Source: Chloroflexota bacterium
GTDB lineage: Bacteria > Chloroflexota > Anaerolineae > B4-G1 > SLSP01
Length of the DNA stretch: 6,431 bases
Assembly (NCBI GenBank): GCA_022707725.1
Contig: JAKJAB010000208.1
Location: 1 to 6,431, forward strand
Reading direction: 5' to 3'
Positions 1 to 5,642 of the stretch are shown piece after piece (the stretch's first letter is position 1; each line of letters begins with the position of its first letter). The notes beneath the pieces were generated by a model that was given only the letters and a program-made list of their open reading frames with translations, had not been told where the DNA came from and ran no database searches. The translations under genes were made by a program, and so were the position numbers.

Positions 1-175
1 GGTCCGCCGGCGCTTCCAGGCGGCGCGTCTGGAAAATCTCCCCCGGCGAGATAAACTTGCCCCCATCCCACCACGTCCCATCGGTGGGCCATTGGGGAAC
101 GTCTTGGGCGTAGGCTTGCAGTTGAGGCGCGGAGGCTTCCTGGGACTCCCCCTCTTGCGCCTCAACCTCTACGCT
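1..175 (-). CDS. chlD: -1 frame continuation: ChlD medium-subunit linker and start of C-terminal half (partial)
   Basis: If the ribosome or polymerase slips by -1 on the A8 run, reading continues from the AGC codon at 173-175 for 58 codons with no stop to the window edge. The predicted residues are first an acidic, Gln/Pro-containing linker (SVEVEAQEGESQEASAPQ), then a Trp-rich stretch (PTDGTWWDGG) and GEIFQTRRLEAP. I recognise the last as resembling the conserved entry (roughly G-x-x-F-x-x-R-R-L-x-x-P) to the Arg-rich segment before the VWA domain of ChlD/BchD. The VWA domain itself lies beyond the window. The segment has no plausible start codon or ribosome binding site of its own, so it is most simply the 3' half of the same gene, giving a ChlI-ChlD-type fusion. 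The alternative is a homopolymer sequencing error: one extra A would join the frames. Confidence 0.8.
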
Positions 176-195
176 TTTTTTTGACGGTCCTCCCC
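169..195 (-). promoter_or_regulatory. Probable -1 frameshift site in the chelatase gene
   Basis: On the coding strand the zero frame reads CGT CAA AAA AAA GCG TAG. The run contains the canonical slippery heptamer A AAA AAA in register (175-181), followed by G and then a zero-frame stop 3 nt later. A Shine-Dalgarno-like GGGGAGGA (188-195) lies 6 nt before the heptamer, in the manner of the stimulator upstream of the dnaX frameshift site. A single -1 step opens a ChlD-like reading frame. Eight A's could also support transcriptional slippage. I did not identify a clear downstream stimulatory hairpin. Confidence 0.72.
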
Positions 196-1188
196 GGCAG
201 CATCGCCGTACATCGAGACATCTTCCTGTTCGGCTTCCACGTCGGAGGCTTTGTCGCGCGCGGAGGCTACCATCTTGTCCAGTTCGGCGATGGAAGTCTG
301 CACCTCGTCGAAGGTTTTGAGGATGACCAGGTCGGCGCGATGGCCGTCCACGCCCAGCCCCGCCATCATCTCGGCGATGGTGGACATGTCGTTGCGCGTG
401 TAGCGCACGTCTGGCAGCAAGCGGCGCGCGTCCTCGATGCGCTCCGCCAGCATCATCTCCTGCGGCAGCCACTCCTCGTAGAAGCCCGCCGGGTCCTGCT
501 CGAAGGCCAGGTTGCGTTCCATGATCGCCATCCGCGCCCGCGCATCCCGCACACCCTGCACGTCCACGCACAGCGCGAAGCGGTCCAACAACTGCGGGCG
601 CAGGTCGCCTTCCTCCGGGTTCATCGTCCCCACCAGGATAAAGCGCGCCGGATGCTGGAAGGAAATGCCCTCGCGCTCGACGGTGTTCACGCCCATCGCA
701 GCGGCGTCCAATAGCACGTCTACGATATGATCGTCGAGCAGGTTGACCTCATCCACGTAGAGGATGCCCCGGTTGGCGGCGGCGAGCACGCCCGGCTCGA
801 AGTGGCGCTCACCCTTCTGGATGGCGCGCTCGATGTCAAGGGTGCCGACCACACGGTCTTCGGTCGCGCCGACGGGCAGCTCGACGAAGGGCACTTTCCG
901 CGTGTACGACGGTAGCTTTTCGCCCTGCGCCGCGTGTTCACGACAATTCGTACACCACGTCGCGGGTTGGTGAGGATCGCAGCCGAAAGCGTCACCGGCT
1001 ACCACGTCGATGTCGGGCAGCAGCGCCGCCAGCGCGCGGGCTGCGGTCGATTTCGCCGTACCGCGCTCGCCCCGGATGAGCACGCCGCCAATGCGAAAGT
1101 TGATCGCGTTCAGGATCAGCGCCCGCTTCATCCGCTCCTGATTCACAATCGCGGTAAATGGGAAAACCAAACGTCCGTTATCTGCCAC
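169..1188 (-). CDS. chlI: Mg/Co-chelatase AAA+ subunit (ChlI/BchI-like), zero-frame product of a chlID-type gene
   Basis: AAA+ motor subunit of the class that inserts Mg2+ into protoporphyrin IX or, with CobN, Co2+ into the corrin ring; it is cytoplasmic and forms hexameric rings. Visible motifs (numbered from the GTG start): Walker A GERGTAKST at 40-48; three cysteines at 70, 79 and 82 in the family's CDP..P...C..C insert; Walker B ILYVDEVNLL at 142-151; the NPEEGDLRPQLLDRFA block at 190-205; sensor-2 DGHRAD at 281-286. I place the start at the GTG because AAAGGAGGT lies 3 nt upstream; an in-frame ATG at 1216-1218 has no such site. The product is 339 aa, close to the usual small-subunit length. 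The tail after HRAD is odd: the expected last lid helix with its PHR motif is missing, and the protein runs straight into a charged linker. The stop (169-171) lies directly after an A8 run, and the -1 frame continues as ChlD. Metal specificity cannot be told from this subunit. Confidence 0.93.
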   Translation of the reverse strand: MADNGRLVFPFTAIVNQERMKRALILNAINFRIGGVLIRGERGTAKSTAARALAALLPDIDVVAGDAFGCDPHQPATWCTNCREHAAQGEKLPSYTRKVPFVELPVGATEDRVVGTLDIERAIQKGERHFEPGVLAAANRGILYVDEVNLLDDHIVDVLLDAAAMGVNTVEREGISFQHPARFILVGTMNPEEGDLRPQLLDRFALCVDVQGVRDARARMAIMERNLAFEQDPAGFYEEWLPQEMMLAERIEDARRLLPDVRYTRNDMSTIAEMMAGLGVDGHRADLVILKTFDEVQTSIAELDKMVASARDKASDVEAEQEDVSMYGDAAGEDRQKKA

Positions 1189-1191
1189 TTG

Positions 1192-1198
1192 ACCTCCT
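1192..1198 (-). promoter_or_regulatory. Strong ribosome binding site fixing the GTG start of the chelatase
   Basis: AGGAGGT on the coding strand is a near-perfect anti-16S match, 3 nt before GTG at 1186-1188. It decides the start against the upstream in-frame ATG, whose residues (MTLDCSKGGQ) simply translate this site. The intergenic gap to the upstream transglutaminase-like gene is about 50 bp and contains no hairpin terminator, so read-through from that gene is likely. Confidence 0.85.
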
Positions 1199-1239
1199 TT
1201 AGAACAATCCAAGGTCAAAAGTCTGAAGTTTATATTTGT

Positions 1240-2346
1240 TCAATCCGTTGAGCGAGACCGTCTGAAAAAACGATCTTCGATGAGCCGGACGGCAACAACC
1301 GCCACCATGAAGACGATCAGCATATTGAGCCACACGCCATCCCAAAGCTTCTGAACGGTGACGGTGGGCGTAACGCTCACGCCGGCGGCGTTGGCCGTCG
1401 CTACGAATTTGAGCGGGGCCGACATCGCCGCCACCATCTTGCCCTGCTGCATCGCCCAGGCCTGCATCTCCGCGTAGACGTCGAGTTCGGTGTCAGCTTC
1501 GCCGTAGGAAAGATGCCGCCCGTCGTTCCGGCCAAACACCCGCCAGCGCAGCGGCATAAACGCCGAAGCGTGGCTTGGGTCGGCCATTTCCCATCCGGCC
1601 GCGGTGTAGAACTCCACCCAGGCGTGCGCGCCAGCGGGATGATTCCACGTCGTAGTATACACCATAAATGGCAACAGGGTTTCAGGGAAGTATAGGCCGC
1701 TGATTACCTGCGCAGGCGCGCCGGTCGCACGGCACAGCGCCACCATCAAATTGGCGAAATCCTCACAACCGCCCACCTTGCTCACCAAAGCGTCCATCGC
1801 GGTCGGCGTGACATTGATCCTGGCTTCTGTAGGCCAGGTGAGATAGCCTGCGACAAAGCTGTAGATGGCAAATACGTCCCGGCGCGTCGCCGCGTTGTGC
1901 TCGCTCAAAAGCGCCGCCAACTGGGCAATCGGCGCGGCGTCGCTCTCGATTTTCTCCTGGGGGGATAGGTGGAGTTCGTCCACGGGTGCATCCCATAGTG
2001 TTTTCCCCTGGGGCAGAACGGCTTCGTAGGCGACCGTCACGGTGCGGGTCGTTCCGGCGGGGAGCGTTCCCAAAAGCATAAGGGTTTCCAAATCGGGCAC
2101 ACGTTCGCGCGAGATTTCGCCATCCCAGGTAACATCGACGGCGCTCACGCGCTGATACGGGCCGCTGCGGGGCGCCAGCACGCCTAGCGCGATATCGCTG
2201 GATTCCATCGCTGCCGTAAACTGATACTGCTCCACCACGCGATAACGCGCCGTCGCTGGCAGGCCATAGAGTGCGCCAAGCATCGCGCCGGACAACACGA
2301 CGACGTAGACAAGCATCCGCAACACATAAAACACCTTCGCCATCAT
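1240..2346 (-). CDS. Membrane-anchored transglutaminase-like (papain-fold) protein
   Basis: 368 aa. An N-terminal hydrophobic segment (about residues 4-29) is a signal anchor, and a second hydrophobic segment (about 338-356) near the C-terminus is followed by a basic tail (FFRRSRSTD). That places the domain between them outside the membrane. Residues 35-130 look like a beta-rich N-terminal domain. The transglutaminase-like core spans about 155-260 and shows the catalytic triad in order: Cys194 in VGGCEDFANL, His241 in GAHAWVEFY and Asp256 in WEMADPSHA. All three residues are present, so the fold is probably active as a protease, amidase or transamidase; the substrate cannot be told. A GGAG site lies 5 nt before the first of two consecutive ATG codons. 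It sits between a TPR/two-TM protein and the chelatase gene on the same strand with short gaps, so it may be co-transcribed with them; no functional link to the chelatase is evident. Confidence 0.88.
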   Translation of the reverse strand: MMAKVFYVLRMLVYVVVLSGAMLGALYGLPATARYRVVEQYQFTAAMESSDIALGVLAPRSGPYQRVSAVDVTWDGEISRERVPDLETLMLLGTLPAGTTRTVTVAYEAVLPQGKTLWDAPVDELHLSPQEKIESDAAPIAQLAALLSEHNAATRRDVFAIYSFVAGYLTWPTEARINVTPTAMDALVSKVGGCEDFANLMVALCRATGAPAQVISGLYFPETLLPFMVYTTTWNHPAGAHAWVEFYTAAGWEMADPSHASAFMPLRWRVFGRNDGRHLSYGEADTELDVYAEMQAWAMQQGKMVAAMSAPLKFVATANAAGVSVTPTVTVQKLWDGVWLNMLIVFMVAVVAVRLIEDRFFRRSRSTD

Positions 2347-2351
2347 AACTG

Positions 2352-2355
2352 CTCC
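2352..2355 (-). promoter_or_regulatory. Ribosome binding site of the transglutaminase-like gene
   Basis: GGAG on the coding strand, 5 nt before the first ATG (2344-2346) and 8 nt before the second. The 85-bp gap upstream shows no convincing promoter or terminator. Confidence 0.55.
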
Positions 2356-2431
2356 ACTACAAACCTATATGTTAATTCGCCATCGACGCACGAGAAACGC
2401 TCGCCAGCACAATTTTCGGGTAGACTCCACC

Positions 2432-3166
2432 TCAATCCCCTGCATCGCGCAACGACTTCAGTGTGCGCACCAGGCCGATCAGACCACCGGCTGCCATCCC
2501 CAGACCGGTCACAATCCCATAGAAGGCAAAATCCGGACGCGTCTGTAACTCGCTGGTGAAAAAGAGGATGAGCATATACACTCCGGCAAGGAACAGAATC
2601 ACGCCACCGACCAGGGTTCCAATACCAAGCGCCAGCATCAGAGAACTCTGCCGTTTGACGATCTCATGCTCGTTTTCCAACGCGACCCGTGCCACAAACT
2701 TCTCCGCCTCCGGCCACGACATATCACCGGTTTCACAAATATGACGGATCAACGTGTTGCGGTCCGCGCCGCTGCCCAATTCTCGCGCCACGTATGTGGC
2801 CAGGTCCTCACGGGTCAAAGCAGCGAATTGCTCCTCATCGGCCTCGCCGCCGGTCGTATACTCAAACAACTCGGGAATTGATACGGGCGGGGAGGGCGAC
2901 GGCGCCTCAAACACATCTACCGGAGATGATGTCGCGGAAGATGTTAGCTGCTGTAACATCGTCAATGCCCGGCGGTTTTGCGAGTCGAGGCGCAGGACTC
3001 TACGATAACATTCAGCTTGCTGTGCCGGTTCGTCAAGCAGCGTCGCCATCAGCAACCAACCCTGGACACTGGCAGGCTGTTCGCGTAGAAAACGTGCCAG
3101 CTCTCTCTTCGCGCCCAGGTGATCGCCCGTTTGAGCCTGTTGCCAGATCGGGTCAAGAGAACACAT
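2432..3166 (-). CDS. TPR-like protein with two C-terminal transmembrane helices, function unknown
   Basis: 244 aa from ATG. Residues 1-74 form about two tetratricopeptide-like helical pairs (IWQQAQTGDHLGAKRELARF, then a WLLMATLLDEPAQQAECYRRVL helix pair), a protein-interaction scaffold. A low-complexity Ser/Pro linker follows (about 75-100). Residues 117-163 are a small helical region (LTREDLATYVAREL, then a PEAEKFVARV helix). Two hydrophobic helices lie at about 165-193 and 204-224, the second Gly-rich. I recall proteins of this layout from Chloroflexota but know no assigned function. An upstream in-frame GTG at 3176-3178 could also start it, but GGAG at 3173-3176 sits 6 nt before the ATG at 3164-3166 and overlaps the GTG, so I chose the ATG. 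A terminator just upstream separates it from the RRM gene, yet I saw no clear promoter in the short gap. Confidence 0.8.
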   Translation of the reverse strand: MCSLDPIWQQAQTGDHLGAKRELARFLREQPASVQGWLLMATLLDEPAQQAECYRRVLRLDSQNRRALTMLQQLTSSATSSPVDVFEAPSPSPPVSIPELFEYTTGGEADEEQFAALTREDLATYVARELGSGADRNTLIRHICETGDMSWPEAEKFVARVALENEHEIVKRQSSLMLALGIGTLVGGVILFLAGVYMLILFFTSELQTRPDFAFYGIVTGLGMAAGGLIGLVRTLKSLRDAGD

Positions 3167-3194
3167 CGCACTCTCCACAACACCGACAATACGT

Positions 3195-3231
3195 CAAAAG
3201 CCGCTGAAACGGCAGTGCCATTTCAGCGGCT
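3195..3231 (-). terminator. Rho-independent terminator of the RRM gene
   Basis: A perfect 11-bp inverted repeat, AGCCGCTGAAA (3199-3209) and TTTCAGCGGCT (3221-3231), with an 11-nt loop. On the minus strand it is followed by TTTTG. It begins about 20 nt after the RRM stop codon, which is the expected place, and so insulates the TPR/transglutaminase/chelatase genes from the RRM transcript. Confidence 0.85.
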
Positions 3232-3250
3232 CGGGGACGAAAGTGACAAC

Positions 3251-3601
3251 TTACCAGGAAGAACGCCGGTCGTCGCGATCGCGGTCGCGGTATCCACCAC
3301 TGCTGCGACGCCGAGCGCCGCCGCCGGCACCACTGCCGCCGCCACCACGCCGGTCCTCGCGCTCCTGGGCTTCGTTCACCCGCAACGCGCGACCGTCAAG
3401 CTCGAAATTGTTGAGAGCGGAAACAGCTTTATCTGCGGCTGCGTTCTCCATCTCGACGAAACAAAAGCCTCGAAAACGCCCGGTGTCGCGGTCGGTGATC
3501 CACCGAATCGATGCGACGGAGCCGTACTGCTCGAACAGTTCGCGGACTTTGTCTTCGGTAACGCTCCATGACAAATTACCAACATACAATGACTTTGACA
3601 T
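3251..3601 (-). CDS. Single-RRM RNA-binding protein with Gly/Arg-rich tail
   Basis: 116 aa. An N-terminal RNA-recognition motif (residues 4-78) carries both signature strands: RNP2 LYVGNL at 5-10 and RNP1 RGFCFVEM at 44-51, with aromatic residues placed for stacking on single-stranded RNA. The tail (about 81-116) is a disordered Gly/Arg/Ser segment with RD repeats (GGYRDRDRDDRR). This is the architecture of cyanobacterial and other bacterial Rbp proteins, several of which are cold-induced RNA chaperones or mRNA-localisation factors; that role is inference here. Two ribosome binding sites overlap upstream of the ATG: GGAG 3 nt away and GAGGAG 9 nt away. It is a monocistronic unit with its own promoter (3690-3718), an untranslated leader of about 80 nt, and a hairpin terminator after the stop. 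Confidence 0.93.
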   Translation of the reverse strand: MSKSLYVGNLSWSVTEDKVRELFEQYGSVASIRWITDRDTGRFRGFCFVEMENAAADKAVSALNNFELDGRALRVNEAQEREDRRGGGGSGAGGGARRRSSGGYRDRDRDDRRSSW

Positions 3602-3689
3602 ACTCTCCTACTCCTCGTAAACTTAAATGATGTGGCTCTTCAGCCCGGAACTGAACGCAGTAACGGCCTAGCGAGTCTTGATTGATGTT

Positions 3690-3718
3690 AGTATAACATA
3701 CTTCTGCACAAATAACAA
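3690..3718 (-). promoter_or_regulatory. Sigma-70-type promoter of the RRM gene
   Basis: On the minus strand TTGTTA (-35, 3713-3718) and TATACT (-10, 3690-3695; 5 of 6 consensus) are separated by exactly 17 bp. The predicted start is near 3683, giving a 5' leader of about 80 nt that contains a small GGCT-GAAG-AGCC hairpin. It lies between the metG remnant's stop and the RRM start. Confidence 0.7.
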
Positions 3719-3744
3719 TGCAGGCAGATTTGAAGGCGCATCGT

Positions 3745-4726
3745 TCATCCAATTTCTCTGGGGAAGAGCGGTGAACCGGTGATGACGGCGCTACCCGGCA
3801 GTAAAAGCCCCCACGACAACCCCTTCCGCAACGTTTCTGGCGGCGTCCATCCCAGACGACGCCACACCTGGGGCATACATTCGGGCAATACGGGCTGCAA
3901 TAACAAGGAGGCCAACCGTAAAGACTCGGCTGCTGTATAAAGGATGGCGGCAACCCTCTCAGTGTGTCCCTGTTTCGCTTGTGTCCAAGGCGCAGTCCTT
4001 TCCAGGTAGCGATTGATCCCGCCAATGAGGTCCATGACATGCGCCAGCGCCTCGTTGAGAGCCAAGGCTTCGACCAGTTCGAAGACGCGCTCCACAGTCT
4101 GCAGGCAACGCTCGCGCAGGGCTTCCTCCTCGGAGGTGAGTGTGTCGCCTGCAGGAATATGCCCGCCACGGTATCGTCCGGCCATATTCACCACGCGATG
4201 AAGCAGATTGCCCAGATCGTTCGCCAGATCGGCCTGATAGCGACTGCGCAAGCTTAACTCGTCGAAATCAGCGTCGCGCCCGAGCACCATATCGCGGATG
4301 AGGAAGTACCAGGTCTTTCTCGGTCCAAAACCGTTCTTCGTGGACGCAATACCAGCCTTCATAGCTTCCGAGGTAGATGTCGCCCTTGTCCCACAGCTGT
4401 TGCAGCACTGTCGTCACCACGCGGGTGTGACGCGGTTGGGTGGTGCGGATAAAATCGTCGTTGGAGATATGCATATGTTCCCAGGCGCGTTGGAAGCGCA
4501 GCATCGTCTCGTCAGCGTGGACTTGCGGGGACACGCCGCGTTTCTGCGCCGCATTCTGGACCTTCTGACCGTGCTCATCGGTGCCGGTCAGGAAAAAGGT
4601 ATCCAGGCCCCGCAGACGCGCATAGCGCGCCAGCACGTCAGCCAGGATGGTCGTATAGGCATGGCCGATATGTGGAACATCGTTCACGTAGTAAATCGGG
4701 GTGGTCACATAAAAAGGCTCGCTCAT
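3745..4726 (-). pseudogene. metG: Methionyl-tRNA synthetase with internal deletion and frame change
   Basis: MetRS charges tRNA-Met in the cytoplasm. The 5' part starts at ATG 4724-4726 with GGAGGT 6 nt upstream. It shows the class I HIGH motif (residues 19-22), TGTDEHG at 47-53 and YEGWYC at 122-127, and matches the family up to about residue 140 (ERFWTEKDLV). The frame then runs into unrelated residues and stops at 4268-4270. In the +1 frame, from about 4308, the family resumes with YFLIRDMVLGRDADF, then RYQADLANDLGNLLHRVVNM, and continues for about 187 codons through the helical anticodon-binding domain to the natural-looking end GSPLFPREIG. The roughly 180-200 residues between are absent: the metal-binding knuckle, the rest of the catalytic fold and the KMSKS loop. 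The product could not be an active synthetase, so an intact metG elsewhere or an assembly collapse is implied. Both flanks are otherwise well conserved, so the loss is recent or artefactual. Confidence 0.85.
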
Positions 4727-4763
4727 CACAACACCTCCATATCTTGGCAATCAAGTTGGCGCT

Positions 4764-4798
4764 AAAGAAAAGAGCCTCCGTTGAGGAGGCTCTTTTTT
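4764..4798 (-). terminator. Intrinsic terminator/attenuator in the metG leader
   Basis: A perfect inverted repeat: GAGCCTCC (4772-4779) pairs with GGAGGCTC (4785-4792) around a 5-nt loop, extended by four A-T pairs to a 12-bp stem. On the minus strand it ends in TTTTCTTT, and it lies between the metG promoter and the metG ribosome binding site, about 38 nt before the ATG. That is the place of an attenuator rather than a 3' terminator. It is symmetric, with T6 on the plus strand as well, but no plus-strand gene ends here. Confidence 0.75.
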
Positions 4799-4816
4799 CA
4801 CTGATCCCATCGCCCA

Positions 4817-4915
4817 CTATGAAACCCGGTTTCTCCCCAATGCCAGATAGCCATGGTGGATCGCCATGGCGCTGCACATCATCAGCACCGAAGAAGAAAC
4901 CTGACCCTTGTCCAT
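4817..4915 (-). CDS. Possible Met-codon-containing leader peptide upstream of metG
   Basis: A 32-codon reading frame inside the metG leader, too short for ordinary gene calling. It starts at ATG 4913-4915 with GGAG at 4924-4927, 8 nt upstream, and the predicted transcript start is only about 10 nt before that site. Besides the start it contains Met codons 12, 13 (adjacent) and 17, in the context SVLMMCSAMA, and stops at 4817-4819, about 20 nt before the terminator stem. This arrangement resembles leader-peptide attenuation, in which stalling at codons for the scarce amino acid alters folding of the downstream terminator. I could not draw a convincing antiterminator, the peptide matches no family I know, and a start-stop ATGTAG (4916-4921) overlaps the entry, so it may be chance. 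Confidence 0.35.
   Translation of the reverse strand: MDKGQVSSSVLMMCSAMAIHHGYLALGRNRVS
4850..4870 (-). repeat. Leader hairpin: GCCATGG / CCATGGC inverted repeat
   Basis: A perfect 7-bp inverted repeat with a 7-nt loop inside the metG leader. Met codon 17 of the possible leader peptide falls in its 5' arm, so translation would open it. It could act as a pause or alternative-pairing hairpin. Confidence 0.5.
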
Positions 4916-4942
4916 CTACATCTCTCCTATCGAACTCAACTC

Positions 4943-4970
4943 ATCATACCACAACCGCAGATAAGGTCAA
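4943..4970 (-). promoter_or_regulatory. Sigma-70-type promoter of the metG leader
   Basis: On the minus strand TTGACC (-35, 4965-4970; 5 of 6) and TATGAT (-10, 4943-4948; 5 of 6) are 16 bp apart, with an extended-type TGG directly before the -10. The predicted transcript starts near 4936, leaving a leader of about 210 nt before the metG ATG. It diverges from the signalling-operon promoter at 5139-5167. Confidence 0.72.
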
Positions 4971-5138
4971 AGGACATATCGCGCCGATGCATTTGCCCAT
5001 TTTGCCATTCTGAGAAATCAGGTTAAAATATAACCAATAGCCTGATATACACGGGATAGCGCACTCGAAAGGTGAGTCAGATCACAAGGATATAAATGGC
5101 AGGAACAGCGAACGCAACCGGCACTGCATAGACTTGCC

Positions 5139-5167
5139 TTGACAATGTACTGTTCCTATGGTAACCT
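5139..5167 (+). promoter_or_regulatory. Promoter of the Roadblock-V4R-response regulator operon
   Basis: A perfect TTGACA -35 (5139-5144) is followed after 17 bp by TAACCT (5162-5167), a weak -10 (3 of 6) that is preceded by an extended-type TGG. A good -35 with a poor -10 is compatible with activator dependence. The predicted leader is about 75 nt. Confidence 0.6.
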
Positions 5168-5208
5168 TTCAATAGTTAGTCTATCCTCAAAGAGTGAAAT
5201 AACCTTTC
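5162..5208 (+). repeat. TAACCTTTC direct repeat around the operon start site
   Basis: The nonamer TAACCTTTC occurs at 5162-5170 (overlapping the -10) and again at 5200-5208, 38 bp apart, which is between three and four helical turns. It could be a pair of regulator sites or a second weak promoter element; a chance repeat is not excluded. Confidence 0.35.
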
Positions 5209-5248
5209 TTTATGATAGGAAACAATTCCATAGCGGAGGGCTGAAAGT

Positions 5249-5623
5249 ATGGCAAACAGGTCTCGGAATGAGAGGATGGTTGAGCGACTACGTGAACTCC
5301 AAACCAGCAGCCCCGATATTGAGGCAGCCGCAATTATCAGTGTGGATGGGCTTCCTATAGCTTCTTCTCTTCCGCAAAATGTGGAAGAGGACCGCGTATC
5401 AGCGATGTCGGCCGCGATGCTTTCTCTAGGTGAACGAATCGCGGGAGAACTGAAGCGGGGCATGTTAGATGAGGTGTACGTCAGAGGCGAGAGGGGGTAC
5501 GTGATCCTTCGCGCCGTTGGCGAAGAAGCGGTACTGACCGTTTTAGCCCGGCAACAAGCCAAGTTGGGGCTGCTCTTCCTGGATATGCGTCGAGCGGCCG
5601 AAGAACTCTCAACGATTTTGTAG
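5249..5623 (+). CDS. Roadblock/LC7 domain protein (MglB-like)
   Basis: 124 aa and essentially one Roadblock/LC7 domain. After a helical N-terminus (residues 5-20) come the family's hallmark strands: AAAIISVDGLPIASSLP at about 26-42, the long central helix (VSAMSAAMLSLGERIAGEL at about 50-68), EVYVRGERGYVILRAVG at about 75-91, and AVLTVLA before the final helix (about 94-118). Such proteins dimerise and typically bind or activate small Ras-like GTPases such as MglA, or act as signalling scaffolds in bacterial polarity and motility systems. No GTPase gene lies in the window. GGAGGG lies 8 nt before the ATG. It is the first gene of the plus-strand operon, 19 bp ahead of the V4R gene. Confidence 0.88.
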   Translation: MANRSRNERMVERLRELQTSSPDIEAAAIISVDGLPIASSLPQNVEEDRVSAMSAAMLSLGERIAGELKRGMLDEVYVRGERGYVILRAVGEEAVLTVLARQQAKLGLLFLDMRRAAEELSTIL

Positions 5624-5642
5624 CACGGAGGAGGTTGATACA

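Larger units (their letters stand above)
4727..5248. other. Divergent intergenic region between metG remnant and signalling operon
   Basis: The left half (4727-4970) is the metG ribosome binding site, attenuator, possible leader peptide and promoter. The right part (5139-5248) holds the plus-strand promoter and a 9-bp direct repeat. In 4971-5138 I see no gene, RNA motif or clear operator; it is AT-richer than the coding regions. No T-box core motif is present. Confidence 0.7.

Noticed and set aside
1216..1218. Upstream ATG as the chelatase start
   Set aside because: It lies before the AAAGGAGGT site and would translate it; the GTG at 1186-1188 is properly spaced and begins just before the conserved FPFTAIVNQERMKRALI region.
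181..1251. Plus-strand open frames opposite the chelatase gene
   Set aside because: They are antisense shadows: His/Arg/Ala-rich composition, no recognisable domains, no ribosome binding sites, while the minus strand carries every AAA+ motif.
3176..3178. GTG start for the TPR-like protein
   Set aside because: This codon overlaps the GGAG that serves the ATG at 3164-3166, and no ribosome binding site precedes it.
3576..4169. 197-codon minus-strand frame across the metG 3' part and RRM start
   Set aside because: It overlaps the clearly conserved MetRS C-terminal frame and the RRM promoter; composition is that of a shadow frame.
4638..4877. 79-codon minus-strand frame across the metG start
   Set aside because: It overlaps the terminator and the metG 5' end in another frame, has no plausible binding site and no family resemblance.
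4750..4940. T-box riboswitch upstream of metG
   Set aside because: Synthetase gene and terminator invite this call, but the conserved AGGGTGGNACCGCG core is absent before the terminator and I cannot place a stem I with its usual motifs.
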